DNA from: Lentisphaerota bacterium
Lineage (GTDB): Bacteria > Verrucomicrobiota > Lentisphaeria > Victivallales > Victivallaceae
Assembly: GCA_015061725.1 (NCBI GenBank)
Contig: SUVX01000008.1
Coordinates: forward strand, 1-64,000
Direction of reading: 5' to 3'
DNA length: 64,000 nt
Shown here: piece by piece, positions 1 to 8,814 of the stretch
Layout: every line of letters starts with the position of its first letter
How positions within the stretch are numbered: position 1 is the stretch's first letter
Made by a program: the position numbers and the translations under genes
The notes under the pieces: model-generated
Told to the model about the DNA's origin: nothing
Database searches by the model: none
The model's input: the letters and a program-made list of their open reading frames with translations, nothing else

Positions 1-270
1 ACTTGAAAAAGAGCGTTCCGGAAGTACCGTCAAGTCCTTGAAAAAGGATAACTCCGCAAGGACTTATTTGCATATTTTGAGCAGAAAGTTTGTCGGAATA
101 TCAACTCTGCATACCAGTAAAAGTGCGACAAACTCCCGCTATCAAGGATTGGAGTTTACTGCTGTTCCCCTGACAGGCATTGCCCTGTAAAAACCAACTT
201 TTTTCACTCCCGTTTCTTTCCCTTATAAGAGTCCGAAGCGGAGATTTTCGGTTTCGCCGCCTGTTAACCT

Positions 271-324
271 CCACCATAAAAAATTCCAAGCCGCTCATTG
301 AGCGGCTTTTATTTTTTATGGTGG
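271..324. repeat. 54-bp near-perfect palindrome, terminator-like
   Basis: Outer arms CCACCATAAAAAAT (271-284) and its exact reverse complement (311-324) enclose an inner hairpin, GCCGCT/AGCGGC, followed by a T-rich run. As RNA it would fold as an intrinsic terminator in either direction. No clear gene ends next to it inside the window. The length and symmetry also fit a REP-like intergenic repeat. The structure is seen directly; the role is inferred. Confidence 0.6.
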
Positions 325-338
325 AACGAAGCCGCAAG

Positions 339-480
339 GCTTCACTTCACGCGGCGGCAGCAGCTCTTCACTCAAAACCGAAGGTTTTCTTCACATCTTC
401 ACCAATTCCAGTAAGCCTTGCTTGTGAAGACGTTCGCTCTGCTCACTTGTGAAGCCGCTCATTTCATTCGCTTGTGAAGT
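339..480. repeat. CTTCAC/GTGAAG-rich degenerate repeat region
   Basis: The hexamer CTTCAC occurs several times at 339-400 and its complement GTGAAG at 422-480, so the stretch can fold on itself. An open frame crosses it, but its translation is low-complexity (Ala, Ser, His rich) with no plausible ribosome site. I read it as non-coding repeat DNA. Related CTTCAC-containing sequence recurs near 49736-49776. Bases 1-270 and 481-641 hold nothing I can identify. Confidence 0.4.
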
Positions 481-641
481 TTTCCCGCTGTCGCGGGTAA
501 TGATGGTGTTGTTTTATTTTTTTATAAGAGATGACAGTAGCAAGGTCATTCATTTCTGAAATCATCAAAAACACCTCCTGCATTTGCAAACGCTTGTAAT
601 AGGCAGTATATTACGATCAGACAACAAAAATAGGTTTTTAT

Positions 642-1046
642 ATGGAAATAGCGAGAATATTCTTCTTTATAGCATTATACTCTTTGGTGGCGTGTTGGCT
701 TTGTAATATAATGATGTTGTTTACCAAACCGCACAAATTGTGTGAATTGCTGATATTTCCTCAACTTGTTTGGTTTGCTCTTGGAATTATTGTATTCGGA
801 TATGGAGAAATATATTTTGATCTGCAGACAAAAACACAATGGTATCTCGTAACTTATGGATATCCTATTTTTCTTTTGCCGGTACAAATTTGGTCGTGCA
901 ACAAGTTTTTTTCTTTATACAGAAAACAAAAGCAGGACAATGAAAAATTTTTATATTTGGCGATTTCTCAAATGATTTCAATGCTTATGTTTTCTTCAGT
1001 TTGGATTTTATTGGGATATGCAGTTATATGGTCACAAGCAACATAA
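642..1046 (+). CDS. Small integral membrane protein, unknown
   Basis: 134 residues with about four hydrophobic segments (roughly 5-27, 36-53, 68-88 and 105-128), separated by short charged loops (KPHKL, RKQKQDNEK). No domain or catalytic motif is recognisable. The ATG follows an AT-rich stretch without a strong Shine-Dalgarno sequence. The gene stands alone on the plus strand; a hairpin plus T-run at 1263-1307 could terminate it. It resembles the immunity-type or orphan membrane proteins common in accessory DNA, but nothing proves that role. Confidence 0.6.
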   Translation: MEIARIFFFIALYSLVACWLCNIMMLFTKPHKLCELLIFPQLVWFALGIIVFGYGEIYFDLQTKTQWYLVTYGYPIFLLPVQIWSCNKFFSLYRKQKQDNEKFLYLAISQMISMLMFSSVWILLGYAVIWSQAT

Positions 1047-1246
1047 TTACCGGAATGATGCAAATTTCAGAAAATTGACCGGGAAAGTCCTCTGCATTGC
1101 ATTTTAACGATTTTTGATTTCACAAGACTTTTTTTGCAGTTTTATACCTCTCTATCAAATGGGGTATTGCTCCGACAACCTTTTTTATTCTTTGAGCGTA
1201 AAAAATCACAGAGAGAAAAGGTTGCTGAAAAGTTGCGTCAGCTCCA

Positions 1247-1272
1247 CCATCCTTCGCTAAAGCTACGGATGG
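1247..1272. repeat. Short interspersed palindromic repeat, copy 1
   Basis: The 26-base element begins CCATCCTTCGCTAAAGC and ends TACGGATGG, so its ends are complementary. A second, inverted copy with the same TCCTTCGC and GCTACGGA blocks lies at 49710-49734. The two copies match at nearly all positions although they are 48 kb apart in unrelated contexts, which marks a dispersed repeat family. Confidence 0.6.
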
Positions 1273-1307
1273 CAAGCCGTAAGGATTGCTATCCGTAGAT
1301 TTTTTTT
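1263..1307 (+). terminator. Intrinsic terminator-like hairpin
   Basis: CTACGGATGGCAA (1263-1275) pairs with TTGCTATCCGTAG (1286-1298) apart from a G-T mismatch, and a run of eight T follows on the plus strand. It could terminate the membrane-protein gene ending at 1046, though it is about 215 bases downstream. It overlaps the dispersed palindrome at 1247-1272. Confidence 0.5.
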
Positions 1308-1574
1308 GCTTGCAAAAATAAGCGGAGTGCAACGGAGCGGGCGAAGGATGCCCTCCAAAGCCTATACTTTATGCTCAAATCAGCCGACTTATTTGCCAAA
1401 ATTTGCCAATCTGAATTTTCTGGAAGATACGACACCTTCTGCAACACTCAAAAACGTAATATTACGATTTTGAGTTATTGCAGAATATTTCGAAAATTAG
1501 TTAGATAACAATGTTAATAGTAATCAAACTGATTGTAAATGAATAGCATTTTACAAAGCAAATCGCTATTTGCG

Positions 1575-2162
1575 TTATTTCTCTGTTATTCTTCCTGACA
1601 TAACAATACGCAATTGTTGACGGAGTTCCAACAAGATAGAATCTATTTTTTCTTTGTTTTGCTGACAATACTCGATAACAGATTGTCGCTTATGAACACA
1701 TCCATTAAACTGACTTACTGATGTTTTTATATCAAAACTGATAGTAAAAATATCAGTAATTCTTTTATTAAAATCTTCCTCAAAAAATATCTTATTTCTA
1801 CTCCAGATATTTTTTGCATTTTTATAGGAATTTTGCAATGCTGGATCACAATTAGAACAACTGTTGTTCTTGTTCATGCAACAGAGTTTTGAATCAATAC
1901 TTAAATAAAGTTCTGAAAGAGCGGCATAAGTCTCTTTTATTGCTTTGGCTTGTTCTTCATGCCACCAACTATATGCGATACGATTTTCATCTAAGAGTTT
2001 TTGATATCCTGCTTTATATCCTTCCAATTTAACATCATATTCATGCTGAATTGATTTTTTCAAACGATTAGAAATCCATTCACGGAGCAAGAAGGTCAAT
2101 GCGATACTACAAATCGAGGCACCTCCGACTGAAAAACTGAATATAGACCAGAAATCATTCAT
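1575..2162 (-). CDS. Membrane-anchored coiled-coil-like protein, unknown
   Basis: 195 residues. One N-terminal hydrophobic segment (about 6-26) is followed by a basic patch (REWISNRLKKS) and a long, mostly helical, charged region. A cysteine group, CCMNKNNSCSNC, sits near the middle and could bind metal. The start ATG overlaps the stop of the upstream gene (ATGA), so translation is probably coupled. It is the last gene of a three-gene operon with the 153-residue protein and the AlbA_2 regulator. The topology suggests a short membrane anchor with a cytoplasmic helical domain. Function not recognised. Confidence 0.65.
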   Translation of the reverse strand: MNDFWSIFSFSVGGASICSIALTFLLREWISNRLKKSIQHEYDVKLEGYKAGYQKLLDENRIAYSWWHEEQAKAIKETYAALSELYLSIDSKLCCMNKNNSCSNCDPALQNSYKNAKNIWSRNKIFFEEDFNKRITDIFTISFDIKTSVSQFNGCVHKRQSVIEYCQQNKEKIDSILLELRQQLRIVMSGRITEK

Positions 2163-2620
2163 TTTATTCCTCTGTGCATCTTATCATCAATAATCATTTT
2201 ATTACACCATGTAAACAAGCACAGATTATTCTGATCTGCCCAAGTTAAGGTTTTATCATTACGAATATTTTGTTGAATTTGATTTGAAAGAATTTCAAGC
2301 ACGAAACTATTGGGAGATTGCCTTTGAGCAAAAACAATTTCTAACACGATTTGACTGGCTCTTGCCCGTGTTAAGTTTGACGGAGCATTTATGCAACGGC
2401 TCATAAACAAATTTGCAATACTGTTAGCAAATATGTGATGCTGGAACTCTTGTTGCTTTTGATTGTACTTATTTACTTCATCGACAATTGCCTTACCTAT
2501 CTTTAAACAATCCTCTAAACATTCAATAGAAGAATATTGTAATGGTTTGTTTTCTGCAACTGCCTCAATACTGTTTTGGGTCAAATTACTTTTTAAAACT
2601 TCTAAAATTACATCATCCAT
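2159..2620 (-). CDS. Hypothetical soluble protein
   Basis: 153 residues, no signal peptide or membrane segment, predicted mostly helical, with scattered cysteines. No domain recognised. It starts only 8 bases after the stop of the AlbA_2 gene and overlaps the next gene by 4 bases, so the three are almost certainly co-transcribed and act together. Confidence 0.65.
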   Translation of the reverse strand: MDDVILEVLKSNLTQNSIEAVAENKPLQYSSIECLEDCLKIGKAIVDEVNKYNQKQQEFQHHIFANSIANLFMSRCINAPSNLTRARASQIVLEIVFAQRQSPNSFVLEILSNQIQQNIRNDKTLTWADQNNLCLFTWCNKMIIDDKMHRGIK

Positions 2621-2628
2621 TTTACACC

Positions 2629-4065
2629 TTATGTCCGTACATACCAGCCGCCGGTTCGTTTTGAACCGCGGTACTCTATTTTTTCATCGTCGGTCAGGCG
2701 TCTGACGATACGATCGATCGTTCGCAGAGAAATTCCTGTAATGGCTCGCAAACGGTCCCGTTTGATCCCCGGATTTTCAGTGATGGCCTCCAAAATTTTC
2801 ATTTCGCCATTTATCTCGCCAACTTCCGGTTTTATTTCGCCATTTGAGGTGGTTATTTCGCCATTTATCTCGCCATTTGCCGGACAAAGTGTTACTCTGA
2901 ACTCTGTCCGTTTATTATAATCAAACACCGGCAGCGGATTGCCGTTGCGTTCCAATTCATTTTTAACTTTGGCAATTCCGCGGTTGAATTTATTGACATA
3001 TCCCATAATTTTCATTGCTTCTGCCAAAAGCGGATTGCGGTAATCGTTGACATAGGGAAAGTTTTCCGGCGTTGCCTGACCATACAAACCGCCCGGGTTA
3101 GAGATCTCGATACGGTTGTTATATTCATAAAATTTTACCGGAGCATTTCCAATCTGGTAATCTCGATGAATGATCGCATTCAATAACAATTCCCGGATTG
3201 ACCAGTCGGGATAATCACATACTGTTTCTTCCTGCAATGCAGATATTTTTACCGGATGCGGCGAAGCTATCCCCACTTTAACAAACGCATTCAAATCAGC
3301 AATCGTTTGCAATAATGGACCTTTATAGGCGTGTTCCGCTAAAATATCACCGCCATTGTCGGCAGCATTAAATTTTACATACTGTAAATAAGCGGACGGA
3401 ATATACATTTCCGGATGTTTGCCGAACAGCATCATTCCCAAGTTAGTGGGGGCTTTGTGTGTGCGGTCATAAAATCGCAAAGCCGCCATTTGTTCCTCAA
3501 CAGAACGTTGATCATCTTCTATAACATCTGCCTGTATTGCCCTGGGCAAGTAGTGATTACGAAATAAATTCAAGTCCAAATCTTCAAGGCTTGCCGCAGT
3601 ACAAGGCATTTCTTCAAAACGGATTCCGGCTGACTTGCTGCGTTCATTTAAGATATGGAGATCTTCATCTGTCGCTAAAGCTTTTCTTGCTCCGACCCGA
3701 ACCCAGGCTTGCCCTTTGTAACGGATCGGAGGATATGCTGACGGGAAAACTTCAATAACAGCTACATCTCCCTCCTGAAAATTGAATATTTCTATCGCCA
3801 TAGATGGTGGCGGCAATAACGCACCTTCGGTTTTAAGTCCGCCTAAAGAAGTCAATTGCTCATCACTGATCCTCTTTCCGGAAATCTGTCCATCATTTTC
3901 TACTCCAAGCAGAAGATATCCCGGTTGTTTCCGTCCCGGCAAGTCGTTGGCAAAAGCACTGATAGCCTGTCCCATTTTTTCAGCCTTATCAAAAGCTCTG
4001 GAACGTTCGACTGTTTCAGATTCAAGATCTGTCAATAATTTTTTCAGTTCAGCTTCTGTCAACAT
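2629..4065 (-). CDS. AlbA_2 (Schlafen-type) ATP-binding transcriptional regulator
   Basis: 478 residues. The N-terminal part (about 10-130) matches the AlbA_2 nucleic-acid-binding domain, with the FANDLPGRKQPGYLLLGVEN core. The region about 290-370 has the family's HATPase_c_4 signature (LLLNAIIHRDY, then EISNPGGLYG). The last 55 residues form a winged helix (GIKRDRLRAITGISLRTIDR). Between them lies a run of near-identical NGEI/NGEIT units coded by DNA repeats, a likely length-variable linker. This is the RecG-related COG2865-like architecture, usually a regulator. It heads a three-gene operon. The start has a GAGG ribosome site. Confidence 0.85.
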   Translation of the reverse strand: MLTEAELKKLLTDLESETVERSRAFDKAEKMGQAISAFANDLPGRKQPGYLLLGVENDGQISGKRISDEQLTSLGGLKTEGALLPPPSMAIEIFNFQEGDVAVIEVFPSAYPPIRYKGQAWVRVGARKALATDEDLHILNERSKSAGIRFEEMPCTAASLEDLDLNLFRNHYLPRAIQADVIEDDQRSVEEQMAALRFYDRTHKAPTNLGMMLFGKHPEMYIPSAYLQYVKFNAADNGGDILAEHAYKGPLLQTIADLNAFVKVGIASPHPVKISALQEETVCDYPDWSIRELLLNAIIHRDYQIGNAPVKFYEYNNRIEISNPGGLYGQATPENFPYVNDYRNPLLAEAMKIMGYVNKFNRGIAKVKNELERNGNPLPVFDYNKRTEFRVTLCPANGEINGEITTSNGEIKPEVGEINGEMKILEAITENPGIKRDRLRAITGISLRTIDRIVRRLTDDEKIEYRGSKRTGGWYVRT

Positions 4066-4192
4066 TTTTACCTCTATTTTTATTCATCCGTAACTTCGAT
4101 GGTAATATACCACAGCAAATGGCTTTTTTCAATCCAAATTACAATATTTGTCTAATTTCTCATTTTTTTACTATACTTCCATTTCCTTTGCT

Positions 4193-4408
4193 GGATGTAA
4201 CGATAACACGGGGCGTTACGTTAATTGAATGCTCTTCGCCGCTGTTGAACGCTTTTTGCGTGTAAAATGCTGGAAATCAACGAAAAACGCTTTTGAGTGT
4301 TGAAGAGTGTTGAATATTTCAACGCTCTTCAATGCTCTTCAACTTTTCATAATATCGTTAGGGGTATTGCGTTTTTCAAAATGTAACTTTTCAGCTATCG
4401 TTACATCC
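4193..4408. mobile_element. 216-bp element with 13-bp perfect terminal inverted repeats
   Basis: GGATGTAACGATA (4193-4205) is the exact reverse complement of TATCGTTACATCC (4396-4408). Inside is a 33-base palindrome at 4300-4332, with 15-base arms, one mismatch and a TAT centre, plus several repeats of the GCTCTTC and AACGCTTTT blocks. There is no open frame. The design resembles a MITE or a transposable palindromic element. A damaged GIY-YIG nuclease gene starts 86 bases downstream. No target-site duplication is obvious. The rest of the 4066-4493 interval holds nothing else I can name. Confidence 0.5.
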
Positions 4409-4493
4409 GGATTTTGAATTTCGATTGCTTTCTTTTTTGCACTGTTTTACATTATTTTCAAAGCAAAAATCAAGCATTTTTCAGGAGTTTTCC

Positions 4494-4779
4494 ATGTTTT
4501 CAATGACAAAAATCAAAGCAGTCAATGGTGCTGGCAAGGCGTTCTATACTTACATTTTACGCAGTCTTTCCCAGCCGGAACAGCGTTATATCGGCAGTAC
4601 AAGTGATTTAAAATCCCGACTTGCAAAACATAACGCCGGGGAAGTTTCGCATACATCTAAATTCAAACCGTGGAAAATAGAAGCATATTTTGCCTTTGAA
4701 ACCAAAGAAAAGGCTGCCGCATTTTGAAGCCTGTCTTAAAACCGGCAGCGGACACGCTTTCGCCAAACGCCATTTTTAA
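4494..4779 (+). pseudogene. GIY-YIG endonuclease, frameshifted
   Basis: The start ATG at 4494 follows CAGGAG at the right distance. The protein shows the GIY-YIG core: YTYILRS (the GIY-equivalent), then YIGSTSDLKSRLAKHNAG with the catalytic arginine, then typical TSKFKPWK. Near 4722-4725 one extra T (TTTT) shifts the frame to an immediate stop. Removing it restores FEACLKTGSGHAFAKRHF and a stop at 4777-4779, the expected C-terminus of this short single-domain family (about 90 residues). It is either a recent pseudogene or a homopolymer sequencing error. It is the UPF0213-like type of small GIY-YIG protein. Confidence 0.75.
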
Positions 4780-4990
4780 TCCTCTCTTTCTCTCCAAATT
4801 GAGGACGACGTCTCTTACCCGAGTTGAGCTAAAAATAGCCGTTTTTGATATAAAAGACATAATTTTAATGATGCGGTTTTGCAAGAGAATACTCTTCACC
4901 TTGTCTTATATCAATAAAAAGTAACACCTCCCCGCAATTCCCTGAAAAATGTTGTTTTCACCTTACCGGAAGTGTCCGAACAGTAAAAAA

Positions 4991-5015
4991 GCCTCCAAGA
5001 GTAATTCCCGGAGGC
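4991..5015 (-). terminator. Hairpin with flanking A/T runs
   Basis: GCCTCC (4991-4996) pairs with GGAGGC (5010-5015). A6 precedes it on the plus strand, so on the minus strand it reads as a stem followed by T6, a classic intrinsic terminator. On the plus strand it is followed by only TTTCG. No minus-strand gene lies immediately upstream, so it may work weakly in the plus direction for the GIY-YIG gene. The remainder of 4780-5163 contains no other feature I can support. Confidence 0.5.
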
Positions 5016-5163
5016 TTTCGTGTAAATCTGGCTGTTTTTTTGCAGCAATACGCTCTCATTCTTTATTTTATCCCAATCCACTCATTGCAGGGTGACGAGT
5101 GCCGTTTGTTGTAGAGAGGCACGTTGTTTCTCGTATGACAACATCAACAGAAAGGAAAATCAA

Positions 5164-6162
5164 ATGGATTTTGAAAAAATCATGTCAATGCTTCAGGGAA
5201 AAACAGAACCCCAACTTGTCCGGTTTGTTTCAGATAAAGGTCCTAACAGCTGTAAAAAGTGTCTCATGTATCATGGGGAAATCTTTCGACTTAATGCCCC
5301 TGAAAATCCTAAACTTCCAATCCATCCTAACTGTCGCTGTAAGTATGAACTGTTAACTTACAAAGAAAGTATTACTTATCAAGAAAATGTACAGAAAATC
5401 AAAGCGCAACTCGTTAATTACGGAACTCGAATTGCTATTCGATCAACTCAATTACTAACGGAATACGAAAAAGTGATAAAAGCTCATGCAACAATTACTA
5501 CAACCAACACCGTTACAACTGCACTGGTCACAGCTCTTCAAGTTAGCCTTTGGACTATGGAAAAAATTGATATCGCAAATAAATTTTTACAAGAGAAAAT
5601 GGAAAACACTGGACTCAATCCAGTACTTGACGAACTGATATCTTGGCTCTCGCCGATGCAAAAAATTGAAGATTCATTGAAAAAATGGCATTACAACAGA
5701 TTGAATAATCCAATGCAGCAACCCTGGTCATTACCGCAGTCTCCGGAAGAAGCAATACAGCGAGGATTTGTACAGGTCCCCGACGACCAAAATTGGTACC
5801 ACAGAAATAAAGGACAACTGGATAATGTAAAGTATCAACAGCCAGCAACCGGTCAGGAGGTTATTTTTAATGGCCAAGGAAAAGTTGTAAATGACATTGA
5901 AAATATCGGAACTTATAATTACTTTCCTATCACTGAAACTGACGATAACATAACTGATTTGATAAACGCTATTTTGCATATCGCTTTTGATGTCGTCCCC
6001 TATTACAGATGGGGAAACGATGAAGATGATACCACATCGTTGGGAAATCGCCTTTTAGGACCTAAAAATGGTCCTGTATTTGATGACTGCTTAACGATAT
6101 TGAAAATCATTCTTGAATTTGAAAAGCATAATTTTAAGTTGCGAATATCTCAAATTTTATAA
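5164..6162 (+). CDS. MuF-like polymorphic toxin candidate (GTYN...WGN tail)
   Basis: 332 residues from the ATG at 5164, chosen because AAAGGAAAA precedes it; upstream in-frame starts lack a ribosome site. The N-terminus has C30-x2-C33...H37-G...P-H54-P-N-C57-R-C59, the Cys/His pattern of MuF/SPP1 gp7-type phage head-morphogenesis domains that often lead toxin fusions. A helical middle follows. The last 120 residues contain YHRNKG, GTYNYFP, DVVPYYRWGNDEDDTT and NRLLG, a tail I associate with bacterial polymorphic toxins. There is no signal peptide. A damaged paralogue lies at 7652-8722, with membrane-protein genes between. The toxin role is inferred from architecture and context; no nuclease or protease residue was identified. 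Confidence 0.6.
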   Translation: MDFEKIMSMLQGKTEPQLVRFVSDKGPNSCKKCLMYHGEIFRLNAPENPKLPIHPNCRCKYELLTYKESITYQENVQKIKAQLVNYGTRIAIRSTQLLTEYEKVIKAHATITTTNTVTTALVTALQVSLWTMEKIDIANKFLQEKMENTGLNPVLDELISWLSPMQKIEDSLKKWHYNRLNNPMQQPWSLPQSPEEAIQRGFVQVPDDQNWYHRNKGQLDNVKYQQPATGQEVIFNGQGKVVNDIENIGTYNYFPITETDDNITDLINAILHIAFDVVPYYRWGNDEDDTTSLGNRLLGPKNGPVFDDCLTILKIILEFEKHNFKLRISQIL

Positions 6163-6367
6163 TTTGATGAGCAGTTTGGTACAAGCACATCTGGTCATTG
6201 TTGTTTCTGTAACCACATAAAATAAAGAAAAAGATTAGATGTGCTATACAATTGCTCTGAAAATGTCGCTTTATCCACCACAGAAAACTTTTTTAGAAGA
6301 ACTTGAAAAAAATTTCACAAGAATGTATTTTATACTTCAATAATTTTACCATGGAGATCAAGATATC

Positions 6368-7207
6368 ATGTTCAGCCTTGAAACGTCCTTGGGCAGAATA
6401 TTATTTGCTGTTTTTGCGCAAATCGTTTGCCTGATGACAGCAATTTTTGGAATGAGTTGCGCAGGGGAGCGCGATAAATGGCGGGGAATCATAAAATTTG
6501 TATCCTGTCTGGCTGTTTCCTGTGTCTGGCTGATAACAGGTGCTGCAAGTTTCTCTTATTTTGTTTTCAGTCGTTCTCTGTTGTGGTTGGCGGCACATAC
6601 TGCCTGGGGAGCCTTGGGTGTTGTACCATTTGTGTTTTCTTTGTTCAAAACGTGGAAAAAAGGAGAGACTGCGGTTTGGAAAGAAACAGTATGGGGCGTA
6701 ATGACTGTACTGTTATTTTGCGGAAGTTTATCAGTTTTGCTTTATTACGAATGCGTGGCAGAGGCTGTTCCACTCTCATATAAATTATTCCATGAAAAAT
6801 GTCTGGAAGTAATTTTCCTTTGCCTTATACCGCCTGTAAGTCTGTTTTTTACGCCGGTATTTTCCATTTCTGCACTTGTATTGGGAACACTCCGTAAAAA
6901 GTTATCGGGATTTCTCAAAAACTTACTGCTGCTGGCAGCTGCTCCGGGAGCTTTTCTGGCATTTACGGTAACAGTTGCCCGGCAGCTTGACAAAATTCAT
7001 TCCGGACAACCTGACAATATATTGACAATGCTTGCCGCAGCTGTCAGCTGGCTGATGTTTATGTTTTTACCTTACGGATTCATGTTACTGCGGGGAAAAA
7101 AAGAGAAAGATAAAATGAAATTTTACAACGGCCTTGTCGGCTTGGAAGCTGTCAATTCTTTCATGCTGGGGCTTTTTCTTTTGGCATATATCTGCAGAAA
7201 TCGTTAG
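6368..7207 (+). CDS. Polytopic membrane protein, possible immunity protein
   Basis: 279 residues with about seven to eight hydrophobic segments spread over the full length, ending in a short basic tail (YICRNR). No transporter signature is seen. It is the first gene after the intact toxin candidate and is followed 12 bases later by another membrane protein. That position is where immunity genes normally lie in polymorphic-toxin loci; the role is inferred from position only. The ATG at 6368 follows GGAGATCAAGATATC, an acceptable ribosome site. Confidence 0.6.
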   Translation: MFSLETSLGRILFAVFAQIVCLMTAIFGMSCAGERDKWRGIIKFVSCLAVSCVWLITGAASFSYFVFSRSLLWLAAHTAWGALGVVPFVFSLFKTWKKGETAVWKETVWGVMTVLLFCGSLSVLLYYECVAEAVPLSYKLFHEKCLEVIFLCLIPPVSLFFTPVFSISALVLGTLRKKLSGFLKNLLLLAAAPGAFLAFTVTVARQLDKIHSGQPDNILTMLAAAVSWLMFMFLPYGFMLLRGKKEKDKMKFYNGLVGLEAVNSFMLGLFLLAYICRNR

Positions 7208-7219
7208 GATAAAAATTCA

Positions 7220-7651
7220 ATGAAAAAGTGTTTGAAAAAATTTATTTTTATACCGGTTGTATCGGCAATCGAAATCTATTTTGTTCTTCAAACAGCTTTT
7301 TTATCGTATTATTATTTCAGCTGTGTCCGTTTGAAACAAGTTGAAATCACACGCTGGAATACCACGCCGTATAAAACAATCATTCCGGTCAAATATTGCC
7401 GGTATGATCGGCGTGATTTCCGGGATCACACCCCGCTTTTTACCGCATCCGGCAGGCGGTATAATCTTATGTGTGCGCCGGAAAAATCTCTTTTGCGTTT
7501 AACTGAACACCGGCATCTTTTGTATGGTTTTATCTGTTGGAAATCCATGTATCAGATCACCGATCCTGAAATTGAAAAACAGCTCCTTGAAATGTGGAAT
7601 AATAAAATGCAAAATTCCGGTGAGGACAATATTGAAATCTCCGGAAATTGA
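7220..7651 (+). CDS. Hypothetical membrane-anchored protein
   Basis: 143 residues. A basic start (MKKCLKKF) leads into one membrane segment (about 9-33), then a soluble, probably extracytoplasmic region rich in Arg and Tyr (YCRYDRRDFRDHTPLF). The gene begins 12 bases after the preceding membrane-protein gene and is probably co-transcribed with it. The following toxin-like pseudogene is open in another frame directly after the stop. Function unknown; candidate immunity or accessory protein. Confidence 0.55.
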   Translation: MKKCLKKFIFIPVVSAIEIYFVLQTAFLSYYYFSCVRLKQVEITRWNTTPYKTIIPVKYCRYDRRDFRDHTPLFTASGRRYNLMCAPEKSLLRLTEHRHLLYGFICWKSMYQITDPEIEKQLLEMWNNKMQNSGEDNIEISGN

Positions 7652-8722
7652 TTTGTATTTTTCAAACTCAATGATAAATCAGAAACAGGCATCTTTAACA
7701 AAACGGATGCTGAAAATTATGTGTTCAAAGGTACTGAGACAGAGGGTAAAAAAGGTGCCGTTTCAGTACCATTTCACAACGCAAGAGTATCATTTTGTAC
7801 CATTTTTGCCGAAGATGACAAAAATAAACCCGAGATACCGATTCATCCCAATTGCAGATGCAAATATGAAGAGCTGACAACTGACAAGGTTGCCGAGTTG
7901 CAGCAGAATGTGCAAACAGCACAGGCAGAACTTATCAAATAGGGTACTCCTATAGCGGAAACCGCAATCAGACTTTTGGCAGAATTTGAAAATGAAATCA
8001 AAGAGAGTGCTGTTTCCAACACACTCTCCGGCACTCTTCAGATGCTTTCTTATGCCGAAAAAATCAACAGAGTTCAAAAAGAACTTGAGAGCAAGGTTGA
8101 AATGACAGTCGAAACAAACCAATTGAAGGCAAAATTCACTACTCTTCAAATAACCCTTGCCGCAATGCAGAAAATAAATCAAACAGCAGAAATTGTGCAA
8201 AGCACAATGCGAAATACTGGGAAAACTGACTCTATCAGCGAGTTCATGCTTTGGGAAAGTCTTGTCGAAGAATTAACAAAATGTTGCTTATGGCACTATG
8301 ACAGATTGAATTTGCCGGAACAACAACTGGATGTTTTACCCAAATCACCGGAAGATGCCGAAAAACAGGGCTTTATCAAGCAGCCAGACGATAAAACTGC
8401 ATATCATCGGCATAAAGGGCAAACAGGTAATCTAAAATATTGTCATCCTACCACCGGACAGGAAATTATTTTCAACGAATATGGAAAAGTCGTAACCATT
8501 CCAGAAAACATCGGGACTAAAAATTATGGAGTTAATCCAGTTAGTATAGCTCATGTATGGTACGATATTTTACCATATTGGTTTTGGGGAAATTCTGCCA
8601 ATGACAGAACTCCATGGCAAGATAGAGTATTGGGGGCAGAAAAAGGTGCAAAAATTAAAACATTTTTTGAAAATCTTCAAAAAAATCTTGATAACATTTT
8701 AAAACAACTCAACTTCAATTAA
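7652..8722 (+). pseudogene. Inactivated paralogue of the MuF-like toxin candidate
   Basis: One reading frame from about 7652 to 8722 matches the protein at 5164-6162 along its length: PIHPNCRCKYEEL, then the helical region, then YHRHKGQTGNLKY, GTKNYG and DILPYWFWGNSANDRT. It is broken by an in-frame TAG at 7940-7942 where the intact copy has a Tyr codon (NYGTRIA versus K-stop-GTPIA). The N-terminal motif is also degraded: the CxxC and HG part is lost, and YH appears in another frame. No convincing ATG with a ribosome site exists. This is a silenced duplicate, or cassette, next to the active copy. The downstream half could still start internally at 7976. Confidence 0.75.
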
Positions 8723-8814
8723 ACAACTTTTTCATAACAACATATTTGAAAATTCTTTTTTTTATGCTATATTCACGGTCTGTGATATTTTCTTCAAAAG
8801 AAAGACTGTAAAAT

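Larger units (their letters stand above)
1047..1574. other. Intergenic region with repeat hairpins
   Basis: There is no credible gene here. A minus-strand open frame over 1120-1332 is mostly repeat sequence. The stretch holds the interspersed palindrome at 1247-1272 and an overlapping hairpin at 1263-1298 followed by T8. The remainder is AT-rich and lies 3' of genes converging from both sides. Confidence 0.5.

Noticed and set aside
101..452. Open frames on both strands at the left end
   Set aside because: They run through a palindrome and CTTCAC repeats, with low-complexity translations.
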